DNA of 64,000 nt, from NCBI GenBank assembly GCA_977006965.1, contig OZ345380.1:1364001-1428000 (forward strand), written 5' to 3'. Positions 48,901 through 58,600 of this stretch are shown in pieces. Below the pieces are notes generated by a model. The model was not told the origin of the DNA and ran no database searches. It saw nothing but the letters and a program-made list of their open reading frames with translations. This stretch comes from Phymatolithon calcareum (Eukaryota > Rhodophyta > Florideophyceae > Hapalidiales). The stretch's first letter is position 1, and each line of letters begins with the position of its first letter. A program made the position numbers and the translations under genes.

Positions 48901-51045
48901 TTTCTTTGCGGGCTTTGGGTCGCCGCTTCTGAGACAGGACCTGCAACGCAGATGTGCTTCTCGGATTTGCCGACGACGATTACTGTTCCACTTTCCGGCC
49001 CTCTTGAGCAGATACTCCACTGATAGGGGTGGTAAATGTGTACGAGCATGAATACGGTTGACAATTTCGCGGTCATCGCTGGACGTTTCGCCAGAAACGC
49101 CGACTAACATTGACTCGGCAACATTCATCATCATGTCATCACCACCGACCCGTAAGCGTGCATGCCCATCTGATTCGGAGACGTTTGTGGCCAGTCGCAC
49201 TCGCGAACCTTCAACATCCACCTCCATCCAGTTGCCGTCATGAGATTCAAGGCACTTCCATTGCCTTAGAGTCTCCTTCCCAATAATTAAAGGAACGTCG
49301 GAGTCAACGACGATTGCGTGAGCGTACAGATACCTTCCGCGCCCAACCGGTACAGGAATATTACACCGTCCGACAATCTCGTCGGTTTTTGACCTATTGT
49401 TGCTAGTGCCGAATGCATGTCCTGCATCATCCTTCTCTTGCTTAGGCATAATATGCGGCTTAACCCCTTGCTCCTCGCAGAGAGCTATGTAGTTGGATTC
49501 GCCGAGGACCGAGAGAGTCGCGCCACTGTCCACGATTGCAGTATCATGATCACGGTTGATACGTGCCAGAAATGACCGCACCGTATCTTCGGACGATCTC
49601 TTGAAACAAAGTAAAGTTTCCGCCGTCTCAGGCGGCTCTGACCATACAGGGGCGAGAAGCCCCAATTTGGGCTCATGGATACCGACCGCACCGCCTCCCG
49701 CACCATTACGACCGCCACCGCCGCCACGACCGCGGCCACGACGGCCGCCTCTACCGGCACCTTGTGCCTGCCGTTTCAATCGCAGCTCAGCAGCGCATTT
49801 TGCGTTTGAGTACGCGTAGTGAGGCCCGCCACAGGACCAGCACTTCAGTTGCTTCTTGACCGGGGCTGGTTGTCCGGGACTCTCTGCCATTTTTGTGAGA
49901 GCAGGCTCGGACATTGCGTCATCTCCGAAGTCTAGGCGTCGTAAAGCAACTCTGACCGCCTCCATTGTCATAAGAGGCTCCTGTTCTTCGTGACCACGTG
50001 TCACGACGTCCACGTGTGACTCATCTCCAGCCCCCGGCCCTGCAAGGTGAAGCTGCCTTGCCTGCTGCAAGTGCTCCTGTGCTGCTTCTGCTGTACGATC
50101 CACCTCATTCAACTGCTCTCCGAGCTCGTTTCGCTGGTCTCCGGTAATTGTGGGAGTCTCTAACACTGTTTTAGCCTCCTGTGTGATTCTTTTTACAGTG
50201 TCCATGAGATTTCCGATCTCGTTCAGCATGTTGGTCATAGAGTGTTGTACATTCACTACGGCCGAACTGCTGCCTGATACAGGCGGTGCTGCGGTATCCT
50301 GCACTGACGTTGCTCTCGTCACAGCTATCGCGACCCTGCTAGTCGACGACATTGCTTCTGCCGCTGACTGCGGCCCGGGTCTTCCCGATACCGGCATACC
50401 GGCGTTAATTCCCGTCTGAGCTTTCAAGTTCAATTTGGCCTGGTGCGCCATCGCCGTCTGGAGCACCATGTTGAACTCTGTCCGGTCAAGTTTTGCGTTC
50501 AAAACGCAAAGCAGAGCAAGCAGTTCCTGAACACCAGACGCTTGTGCAGCTTTGCCGTGCGCATACGCGTACTGTAGGCACAACGTGCAATATTCGGACC
50601 AATACTTATCGTACGATTGCTTGGCCCCGGCATGCGCCTTGTTCATGATGTCGCGCCACGCCCCTGCAGTCTCCATGAATGCCGCTTCCCTGTCCAGTGG
50701 GTCAACAATGTCCAGAACGTGGTCGATTACGACAGCGAATTCATCTCGCGTCATGTTCGCGCTCACCATTTCTGTGATGTGCCCCATTCGCTGACCGGCA
50801 TTGCCGTGAACATTCGTGACAATCGCAAACACTTGCTGTCCAAGCGAAAGTTTGTGCTTGGAATCCGGCTCGGCCAAATCTTGAAAGCGAATCCAATCAA
50901 AGAGCAAACGGCGGTAAAGTCGAGGATTGGCGCTGTCATTAAACGTGGGCACCTCCCCTACGCGCACAGAGCGTAGACCTTCTCTCGTCCTCGATGATTC
51001 TCCAGAACCTCGGCGCCGTCTTTCGCCTCTGTTTCCTGGGCCCAT
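45940..51045 (-). CDS. Copia gag-pol polyprotein, element 1
   Basis: 1701 residues from ATG 51045, three bases inside the 5' LTR boundary; the frame stays open back into the LTR, but only with a TTG. Gag occupies the first ~480 residues, with a non-canonical zinc knuckle around 401-417 (CWSC...H...C). Protease: D506-S-G-A. Integrase: catalytic D732, D786 and E820. Reverse transcriptase: KARLCVHG, LLGKADIRGAYTQ and the active-site YVDD at 1365-1368. RNase H follows, ending in NPADALTKP near the C-terminus. No stop or frameshift separates gag from pol. A linker rich in Asp/Gly/Ser lies between integrase and RT. Looks fully functional. Confidence -1.
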   Translation of the reverse strand: MGPGNRGERRRRGSGESSRTREGLRSVRVGEVPTFNDSANPRLYRRLLFDWIRFQDLAEPDSKHKLSLGQQVFAIVTNVHGNAGQRMGHITEMVSANMTRDEFAVVIDHVLDIVDPLDREAAFMETAGAWRDIMNKAHAGAKQSYDKYWSEYCTLCLQYAYAHGKAAQASGVQELLALLCVLNAKLDRTEFNMVLQTAMAHQAKLNLKAQTGINAGMPVSGRPGPQSAAEAMSSTSRVAIAVTRATSVQDTAAPPVSGSSSAVVNVQHSMTNMLNEIGNLMDTVKRITQEAKTVLETPTITGDQRNELGEQLNEVDRTAEAAQEHLQQARQLHLAGPGAGDESHVDVVTRGHEEQEPLMTMEAVRVALRRLDFGDDAMSEPALTKMAESPGQPAPVKKQLKCWSCGGPHYAYSNAKCAAELRLKRQAQGAGRGGRRGRGRGGGGGRNGAGGGAVGIHEPKLGLLAPVWSEPPETAETLLCFKRSSEDTVRSFLARINRDHDTAIVDSGATLSVLGESNYIALCEEQGVKPHIMPKQEKDDAGHAFGTSNNRSKTDEIVGRCNIPVPVGRGRYLYAHAIVVDSDVPLIIGKETLRQWKCLESHDGNWMEVDVEGSRVRLATNVSESDGHARLRVGGDDMMMNVAESMLVGVSGETSSDDREIVNRIHARTHLPPLSVEYLLKRAGKWNSNRRRQIREAHLRCRSCLRSGDPKPAKKFSLSKIHLHWNERVCIDVVYWSSNMAVHAVDTSTGYSELARIESRDLPKLLRKLYNMWFLRHGDPGEIMADQEFDKAQMFRWAKSKNVKFSPLPARRHNKAGIVERKNRVIKDILERLDNDDSRRSLSFADKLQEAAFISNILYGGRVASAFEMARGYTPSVTGTGGALFPQSVRAAHEELMARRLIAKILRARPEKKLRDDLKIGDSVLILIPGGSRKRGQWQEAVVNNIRDDGAVVCGHGRNRRTIAPEDVRTIPSSQLAEAVVRAELEFPENDVAPTDADEDIDEETDVSDASSDSGTSPPARRKLPWIVADYQQRTRDTAHDHEAAKGFPEPTPSGGPVDQNNDDYVAENGTGDNIDDGDVDNLGKSDDENGGSGSVLRDSEDSENNDLPTGGSTQYPRNGVTRTRAGRTVRAPSRYTTLINPVDRENRLQNILEDVARHFGTSQFMAHEAEWIPGWIYRRAEKAELDTNWFPSIEVVHSGQVPNGSNLISSHFVYKVKMVEESRLRKYTLKARLCVHGNRDIEREALRSDAAVVSHIGFRMLYSIAASKGLLLGKADIRGAYTQSGDAMRDVYVVPPRRLGIESQVWLLTKTMYGIVSAGRKWQRASDEVLVKQLGLVQQIGVPQFFSRTFGEKNSEVVLLLAKYVDDLVIAGRNAAWVDFARQRVGKALEIGTWATTPQELAVNSTAVQQTHDSISVHIRKYVSDITPIAITPGRRKQIRAKLTALETRQIRTLAGKWGYAGITVSPFASFAASYTQQLLPGMEVSDLKLANSITRDLLKKDSTLIYLQPSKAEYKEIRVVAFADAGFPHTGQNRAVAQEGALVGVIFGTQVGSIFHLITWQSRKQRRVAISTGCAETIAAVSAFGLASYVRSALQDISGERVPLTLVVDSRGLHRSLATQSTPRDQAMLPDVDKLRVEYEAGNISAIVWIAGTRNPADALTKPHAGETAVLLERLMVEGRLPVNVDDLRDYGPALEEEG

Positions 51046-51048
51046 AAC
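51036..51048 (-). promoter_or_regulatory. Primer-binding site matching the initiator tRNA-Met anticodon arm
   Basis: Directly after the 5' LTR the minus strand reads GTTATGGGCCCAG. This is the complement of CTGGGCCCATAAC, the anticodon stem-loop of eukaryotic initiator tRNA-Met, and is the half-tRNA priming arrangement known from Drosophila copia. The ATG here (complement of the CAU anticodon) is also the first ATG of gag-pol. Confidence -1.
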
Positions 51049-51560
51049 TGTAATCTGGCGGCTCCACACTGAAGCCTTCCCGGCCAAAGAAATTGCTGAG
51101 TAGACTGCCTTATTGAACGGCACCGTCCCGCTCTTAATAAAGCCTCTGCAGTTTCCAGATATGCGAAGTCCCAAGCTTCCCTTTCGGAGAAGAAACCTCA
51201 GAATCCTCCCAAAACCGCGACCTCGGTAGCGATAGAAATGTATCAAGTTTACTTATCCCCACCAACTCCTCCCCCCAGGCCCCCCTGACCGTTTGCTGCA
51301 AACTTGTATCTTATATAGTCTACAGATGTGCTTCTCACCTATCTCCTGTGTTAAGCACCCGCAGCGCCACCAACCAATGACATCATGGTCGTAGCTCGAA
51401 TACTGTACAAGCACCATAGACGTCCGTGCCACGAGGCGTTGCCTCCGCATGATACTTATTGACAACCTGTCGGAATGCAGCACATGGGTTCTTGTCACTG
51501 CTACGCCTCTTGCGGCGCGCTGCACGGCTCGCACAATCAAATCATAAACACACTTCAACA
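51049..51560 (-). repeat. 5' LTR of Copia element 1
   Basis: 512 bp, almost identical to the 3' LTR; TATA motif at 51311-51317 on the minus strand provides the promoter. Confidence -1.
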
Positions 51561-51565
51561 ACCAC

Positions 51566-52717
51566 ATAGAGAAAATTCCACGCCCCTCCCGTTTTGAAAT
51601 CAATAGAAAGTACTACAGTATCTCTGCGTGTGTGTTCTTCAGTCCACAAGATGCAGAGGACGCAGATAGGGCCCTGTATTTTGTGGCGCGAAGAAGTTTA
51701 CATAACGCATTTTCATCTTCACTCCGATTTTGTGCCGCAGTAGAAGCTCGCGTAACTATCAGACTTAAACAAAGCGCATTACACAACGAGAAACTAGTCG
51801 GACACCCAATTTCCCATTGTAACGCCTCACGGCGTGTCAGGGTGAAGGAAAAGATGGGAACGATGGTAATGTTGGGAACAGGAGAGATTGAGACGCTAGG
51901 TCGCCATGCGGTTTCTCGCTTCCGATGGCGCTGCCTTTATTGTGCTTAAGTAGTAATCAGCTCGATTAGCAATGTAGCAAAGGCAGGAGGAAGACCCCAG
52001 TGTTCTGGTAGATACAAAATATGCAAAAACCAACACCTTGATTGGATCACGACTTGCCAATACCTCCGGCAGGCCTCTCTTCCGCGTGGACCTTCCTGCA
52101 CCCACACGGAAGAGTCGTCTAGTGGCAGAGATAGCGGTGCCCAAGAAGGGTCACTGCAAACGGTATCCCTAGATGCCAGCTTAGGGACAGCGAAGGTATC
52201 GCGTCGACGTCCCTTCAGCCGATCAAGAGTTCTCTCGCGCTGTCTTCGCGTGTGAAAGAGCGGGGTGTTACACCATCCTTTCTTCTGGTTTTTGTCTTGA
52301 ACGCCCCAAGTTCTTTTCGAAGACTGTAGGTTCAGGTTTTATGATGCATACTCTCTGAGATATTAACAAGCCGTGCTGGGGAGGATTGTCCAAAGCCCTT
52401 CGTGCTTGCATTACTCTTCAAAGTAAGTATTTTAATGGTAAACAGTGAGAATTGACAGCTCTTTTGTGCGACGAAGTATTCAAGGAGAGCGTCTTTTTTC
52501 CGAGCTAGTGAGCTTGTGCGCTGCTGGTGTCCATCGTATATATGTATCCGTACTTTTCGCGAAGCCATACTCTACTCTGTTGTCTCTTCACGTTATACAG
52601 CCTATCGCTTGGAGAGCATCTTTGCTTGAGTTTCAACTCAAGCTGCGGATGCACATGAGTTGTACTATTTTTCGCTTGTTCTTTCTCTAAATGGTGAAAA
52701 CTTCCCGGCTCGCGAAA
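51566..52717. other. Spacer between Copia 1 and the third piggyBac copy
   Basis: No supported gene. Short inverted pair CTTCCGCGTGG/CCACACGGAAG near 52078-52110. Confidence -1.
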
Positions 52718-54204
52718 CACGCTCTTGTACGAACGACGTCTTCTTGACTTTGCAAACTCTGCAAATGTTTTTGCGCAGCAAACCTAGTAATCATGCCAAC
52801 CGCAGTCTCTCTCTTCTGTCGCCGTGGGAGTTAAGTGGGCTAAAGCACTGCTCTCGGAGGTAATTGTAGATTCTGGAGTGACTAATCGTTGACGAATATT
52901 GCCAGAGTCGAATGAGTAATCGATGAGTTGCTCGAACAGCAATTCACGATATCTTCGCGGTGCCATGTGCCGCTGAGACTTTGGAGGAACATGAGCGAAA
53001 GACAGCTATCAACCACACAAATTACCAGAAGAGATGTGCACCAACGAAACGACCAGTCCTAGGTGCAGACTATTTTCTCCCTATCCAAAGCTCTCTTGGC
53101 TACATTGATTGTGTCTGTTGATTTTTAGTCTCTTTCGTTCGATTCTTCTTAGCTTTGCTGACGCCTAACCAGAAAATATTCTCAGATGCACTTGAGGAAA
53201 TATCTTCACGAAGCAATAGTCGGCGTATGGAATACAGCACCACAATTTTCGGTTATGAAATCTCCATTTAGAGTGCCAACTCTCTAGAGCTGTCTTGGGA
53301 CTATTCCACCAATTGGGCATAGAACTTGGGCCCCGTTCCATGGCAAGTCATGAGCAACAAAACTCAGCACGCGGTTGGGCGCTATAATACAAAGTTCCCC
53401 TTTCGATGCTTGGTCCCAAGAGCCTTGCAGGCCGTGGGCGCGAAATCGCCGAAGAGGCATTCAGAGCTTCTGAATATTGTATCGAAGCGTTTGTGGGTTG
53501 CTTGGGAGCTTCTGGTTTTGACTGGAGCATAGACACTGGCGTTTGGCGACGAAGATCTGTGACGTCGAGCATTGTAAGCAGGCATTGGCGGTACTTGGTT
53601 TCTGCCGCCGTGGACTCAGTACAGGCTGGCGACGAGCAAAAGCACCTTCAGCAGTCTTTTCCTGCCTTGACGTTAACAATTTTGAGCGGCTTAATCTTAG
53701 TCTTCTTCATTGCCTGCTGAACTAGGACCCAATCCACGCACAGTAACGTGCTTGTGCAACCATTGGTTTCCTCCGCTATTACCTCCTGCACCGTGTCATT
53801 CACCTTTTCTGAGTTGAAAAAGGCTCCATATAGAGCTTCTGCACACGCGCTGGTAACTTTAAATAAAAACTCTTCTTCCATATAGTTTGGAAATTCTGCG
53901 AGACTAGCCACAGACGTTGTTGTGCTGTGCACGGATGCACCAACAAGTCGACGCGGGTCTGCTCCTTGAGGGTATGGCAGGTCTGGTTTTTCTGATTGTA
54001 AGTAACCGTTTTCGTTGTTAGCGCCGAACGAAGCTCTTTTAACGTACAGTAGAAGCTGGGATACTTCTCACCCAGAACACATGACCGACTGTCCAAACAG
54101 GGTTCGCGTGTCTACAGTTCACGCGTGTTCTACGTTCTGTTTACAATTTTTTGAGCTTACAGATCTCCCCTCAATTGAGGGGGCTCGCCACTTCGACACT
54201 ACTA
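52718..54204 (-). mobile_element. PiggyBac-like element, copy 3, decayed
   Basis: Same orientation as copy 1 and collinear with 4150-5560: shared blocks include GTCTTCTTGACTTTGCA, the ATCGATGAGTTGCTCG block near 52920, the GGTCCCAAGAGCCTTGCA block near 53411, and KVNDTV.EV and KTKIK.LKIVN in translation. The reading frame is broken many times. The right end has CCTCAATTGAGG (54169-54180) but the terminal repeat is eroded; the left end is truncated before the C-terminal Cys-rich tail is complete. Confidence -1.
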
Positions 54205-54588
54205 GACCTTTTACTTTGCCTACGTCGTGCTGATACGTTGGTCTCCTGAAACAATTAGCAACGTTGCAAGACTTGTTTAACGACATGACACTTTTAAGAA
54301 CCAACTGCAGTAGATGACGAATGCCAGATTTAAAAAAGTGTCGTTTTGTTGATGCCTTGTGTTTTTGGTAAAAATTTCGGATTAATCGATAGTTCTTCGA
54401 ATAGACCTCACGTTTTATTCTACGGCCCACTATCCACACATTGCAAAGGGCGCGCGGATTCTAAGACTCCTAATCTCAGCAGCATCGTGGTGAGTTTCCA
54501 GAGTCTCGGAATTACAGTTCAGAAACGAAACCATTTCGTTTCGGAGCAAGGGCACAGCGGTGTGAAAGCACCGTGATCGAAAGCACCT
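54205..54588. other. Spacer before Copia element 2
   Basis: No gene seen. Ends at the target duplication CTTGT. Confidence -1.
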
Positions 54589-54593
54589 CTTGT

Positions 54594-54933
54594 TGTGAAA
54601 CTTCGGGAGATTGGACCAGTTGTTTTCCACCTTTTACGCTGGTGCGTAGAGGCGGATCGATTGTGAGGTCCAAATTGTCCTTGCGTTTATCTTAATTAGT
54701 GTGTGTTTCAAGTAGCATATATACTCCTGCCTCGGTGCTCGAGAGGAAAGTTTTAGTCGAAGAAGAAGTAAACTCGCTTGTGTACGCAATCAATAAGGTG
54801 GATCAACCAGCCTCACCGGTCGTCGGTGAGAAGTTGAGAATTTCGTGGTCGGCACGTAGGCCCGAAATTTTATTTTATTTCCACTATTTGTGTACCAATC
54901 GTAACTACTCGCTATCTGCGCTGGCAAATCACA
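54594..54933 (+). repeat. 5' LTR of Copia element 2
   Basis: 340 bp; TATA motif ATATATACT at 54717-54725. Confidence -1.
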
Positions 54934-55077
54934 TTCGCGAATTCTTCTACAGCGCAAAGTATCTTCTGCTACTTTCCGTATTTTATCTGCAAAAGCGATC
55001 TCCCGTAGGACCGAACAGCACTCCCACGGTTCCTACCCCGTTGCGAAACAAACAACTTGCTGCACCTGCAGCACTGT

Positions 55078-55240
55078 GCGGAGCTGCTACTGCTACTACT
55101 GCTCTATTGCTGCTACTGCTGCTACTGCTGCTGCTGTTGTTGCCTCTGTTGCTGTTGTTCCTGAAGTTCCTGTTATTTCTGGTGCTGTTATTTCCTCTGT
55201 TGCTGTTGTTCCTGCACTTGCTGTCATTTTCGCAGTGGTC
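55078..55240 (+). repeat. Degenerate CTG/TTG trinucleotide tract in the Copia 2 leader
   Basis: Runs of GCTACTGCT, CTGCTGCTGTTGTT and CCTGTT units with period three, between the 5' LTR and the polyprotein start. In one frame it would encode a Leu/Pro run, but no frame joins the polyprotein. Confidence -1.
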
Positions 55241-55651
55241 TTCGTATTGACTACCACACTGTAGAGCACAGTGTTTGACACATTGCCTGCTTCGTTGTTG
55301 CTGCGCACTTCATTCTTTAGACGAGAAAGTTGATTTGGCTTGAGCTGATTAGGCGACTTGAAACAAGGAGAGGGGAGAAACTTTATCGTTTCTTGGCACG
55401 CAAAAACGAGAGTAGTCGGCTATTGGAGGTTGCTGTCTAGGCGATACCTGGGCTTCCTCTCGTACTCTCTGCCTCCTGCTTTGTCTGTTTGCTTTTGTCA
55501 ACAGCAAGGGGGTTGCTGTCCTGTCTGACGCTGAGGAACTACCACCAAAGGGAGAACCGGGTGCGGCGTAAAGCCTTGTAGTGTCCTCGGGGCGGTCTCT
55601 TTGACGTGGTGTCGTAATTTTCCAACGTTGAATCGAGCTACGTGCTAAAAA

Positions 55652-58600
55652 ATGAGTGATAATAACGGTGGGAATGGTGGTCAACCGTCTCGTATGTTTA
55701 TGAACCACATCAAACTGAACGAGCTTAGCAGCAACCTGGTCGGACTTATTCTCTCTGTACGTGATTTAGATGAGAGAATTCGACAAGCTGGCATGACTGG
55801 TACGCAGGTCAAAGAATCATTTGCTGATATGTTTCCGCCCGCTATACTTTTCTCCCCGGAGATAAGAACGATGCCCGCAATCTATTCGAGTCTTCGAGAC
55901 TGGCTTAATGAAAAAGGAGCTAATCTGATTCCACACAGCTCTCGCCGAATCCTCATGACCTTGGCAACGTCGTTGTACGATGACAATGAAGATGCGGTTG
56001 CAGCTACTGAAATGGTTCGTGGTATTGTTGCAAGAGGTCGTCAATCCTCGCAGATAACAGCGTCAATAGTCTCTGGCGCTGCTGCTGCAAGCACCGCAGT
56101 TTCCTCGGAGGACCATACCCAAAGAGAAAACAAGATAGCCCACAATGTTGCAATGCGGTTCAGGGACGGTTCCGCAAAGTTTTCAGGCGATATTGGAGAA
56201 TCTTGGATGGAGTTTGTCGCAGAGTACCAACAAGTAGCTCGCGACTACAGCCTCACTCCTCCTCAGAAAAAACAATATTTGCATAATCTTCTCCGCGGGG
56301 ATGCTAAACGGTTCTACTTGGATCGCGTAGAGAACTTTGTTAACACGTTTCAGCAAGCTGTCGAAATGATCGACAGGGAATACAATTCAACCGTCCGCCA
56401 GAACCGTGTGAAGAACTACCTAAATGGGCTTCGTCTCAGTAAGTTCACTAACGAGGGTCTTGATGAGTCTACAGCACTGGAAAAGGTGTACAAACTCATC
56501 ACAAAACTTGCACCTCAGGTACCGCAATCTCACCGAGGACCTGCACACAAAGTCGAATTCCTTCGTAATGCAACCGTTGGTCTTCCATGGGCAACTGAAC
56601 CATTAAGTCGTATTGCAACTCATAATCTCGATTTCCAGCAGCTTTACGGGGAACTTGAGGCTGCCCTACATCTTAAAAATGAGGCAAAAGTTGCCATCAT
56701 GAGAGATAGTGTCACCAACGGACGCAAAAGGGGAGCTCCAGACGACACTATAGTACCAGGCATCATGTTTCAGGGCCAAGGGAGGTACATCAATCGACGC
56801 AAAAGTGTTGCAGATCGGCGAAATTCCGACCGTAAGCAGGGGCAGTATTCATCTGGGGCAGGGAAAATTGACCCTCTAATCATTATGGGTTGTTTCAATT
56901 GTGATGACCCTACACATATGGTTAACAGCTGCCCTAAGAAAATCGATGTGACAAAAGCTGCCAAGCGTAAGATGGAGTACTACGAAAAGAAAACCGGCGA
57001 GAAACGAAACGCTCATGCGGTTTTATTCGAACTCTGTCAACAAATGGACTCTTGTAATATATCCGAAGATGATATTTCAGATCCTGAGGTCGTTGAAGAT
57101 CCCGATATTACTGACAACAGCCTGTTTGAAGCCTTAATGTCACATGCAGACATTTCCAATCTGCCCCATGCACCAGAAGGCTTCCGAACGGAGGCCGAAA
57201 TCAACATAATCATTGACGGACCTTCCGATGTATATATGTCCAGTGAGTCTGTGGATACCTTTCAAGGTGCTTGTCTTGATACGGGGGCGCAGAAATCTGT
57301 AGTCGGACTGTCACAAGCCGAAGCTTACTACAGGTACATGGGACTTCCCCTCGTAATCAAACAGGATGATCCAAACGTTTATAAGTTCGGCAGTCAGAAG
57401 ACTGCAAGCATTGGAAAAGCGAATTTCCGTATTCCGTACGCAAGAAATTGTGAAATGATACTGGAACTGGATGTTGTCGACGTGCATATCCCACTTATCG
57501 TAGGCCTGGACTCATTGGACAAGTACAAGCTCTTTGTTGATAATGTGGATGACTTACTGGTTTGTAAGGATCCTACATGGAGCTGCCCCATTGTCCGCAA
57601 ATTTGGACATTTGTACTATACATGGGATTACTGTATCATGTATTCTGAGCAAGAGTTGAAGCGCATTCATCGCCATTTCTACCATCCTCAACCAGACCGC
57701 ATTTTCAACCTGATGAAGCGCGCTAGTGACCCAAACGCTACACCAGACACATTGAAGGCTCTTGAAAAGCTAACCCGATCTTGTGACATATGCCAGAGAA
57801 TGTCGGAACAACCTGGTCGCTTTCGAGTCTCTTTGCCACATGAAAAAGTCGTCTTTAACCGTCTTGTTTTAATGGATCTGATGAAGCTGGAAAAGAAAAC
57901 AGTACTGCATATTATTTGCAGGGATACGCTGTTTAGTGTTGCCGTGTTCCTACTTGATGGCGAAAGTACAAATGATGTCTGGATCGCTTATGTACGACAC
58001 TGGGTAAATCCGTATATTGGATTCTCCAAAATCATTCATACGGATCAGGGTTCTCAATTCAACTCAGACGAATGGCGAAGCTTCTTGAGATCTGCCGGTA
58101 TCGAGCATCACATGTCCGGTGTGCAAAGCCACAATGCCCTAAATGTCGGTGAGAGATACCATGAGTATCTCAGACAAATTTACCGTAAGGTCAGACTGGA
58201 AAATCCTTCTCTAAACATTGAAGAAGCTCTCTCAACTGCTGTACATGCTATGAATAGTACTGCAGGACAGAACGGTTTGGTCCCAACATTGCTTGTCTTT
58301 GGGACTGTACCTCGCTTTCCCTTCATTCCTTCCGAGCTTCCTGAACAACGTGCGCGTATGAAAGCCATGAAGGATGCCCGAGATGAAATGACTAAAGCAG
58401 TTGCAGCAAACAGGCTGAAAACCGCACTAAGTCGCAATGTTCCGATTGCTGCGGACAATGAAGTCAAAGTCGGTATGGACGTCCTAGTCTATCGTGAGAA
58501 ACCTGAGAAGCAATGGGTTGGACCATTTAGAGTTGTAGCTGGTGACGAGAAATCGCTATGGCTAAATGTTCGCGGGAAACTCTCTCAGGTTTCAATTGAC

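Larger units (their letters stand above)
45300..51560 (-). mobile_element. Complete Ty1/copia retrotransposon, element 1
   Basis: Two LTRs (45300-45810, 511 bp; 51049-51560, 512 bp) with TG...CA ends (plus strand TGTAATCTGG... and ...CTTCAACA), flanked by the direct repeat ACCAC (45295-45299; 51561-51565). The LTRs differ by only two changes that I can find (C/T in AAGCTTCCC.TTCGG and one C in a C-run), indicating a very recent insertion. It has a primer-binding site, a polypurine tract and a single uninterrupted gag-pol frame. All parts needed for transposition appear present. Gene order protease-integrase-RT-RNase H is that of Copia. Confidence -1.

Noticed and set aside
55349-55708. Minus-strand frame in the Copia 2 leader
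   Set aside because: Overlaps the polyprotein start and has no recognisable content.
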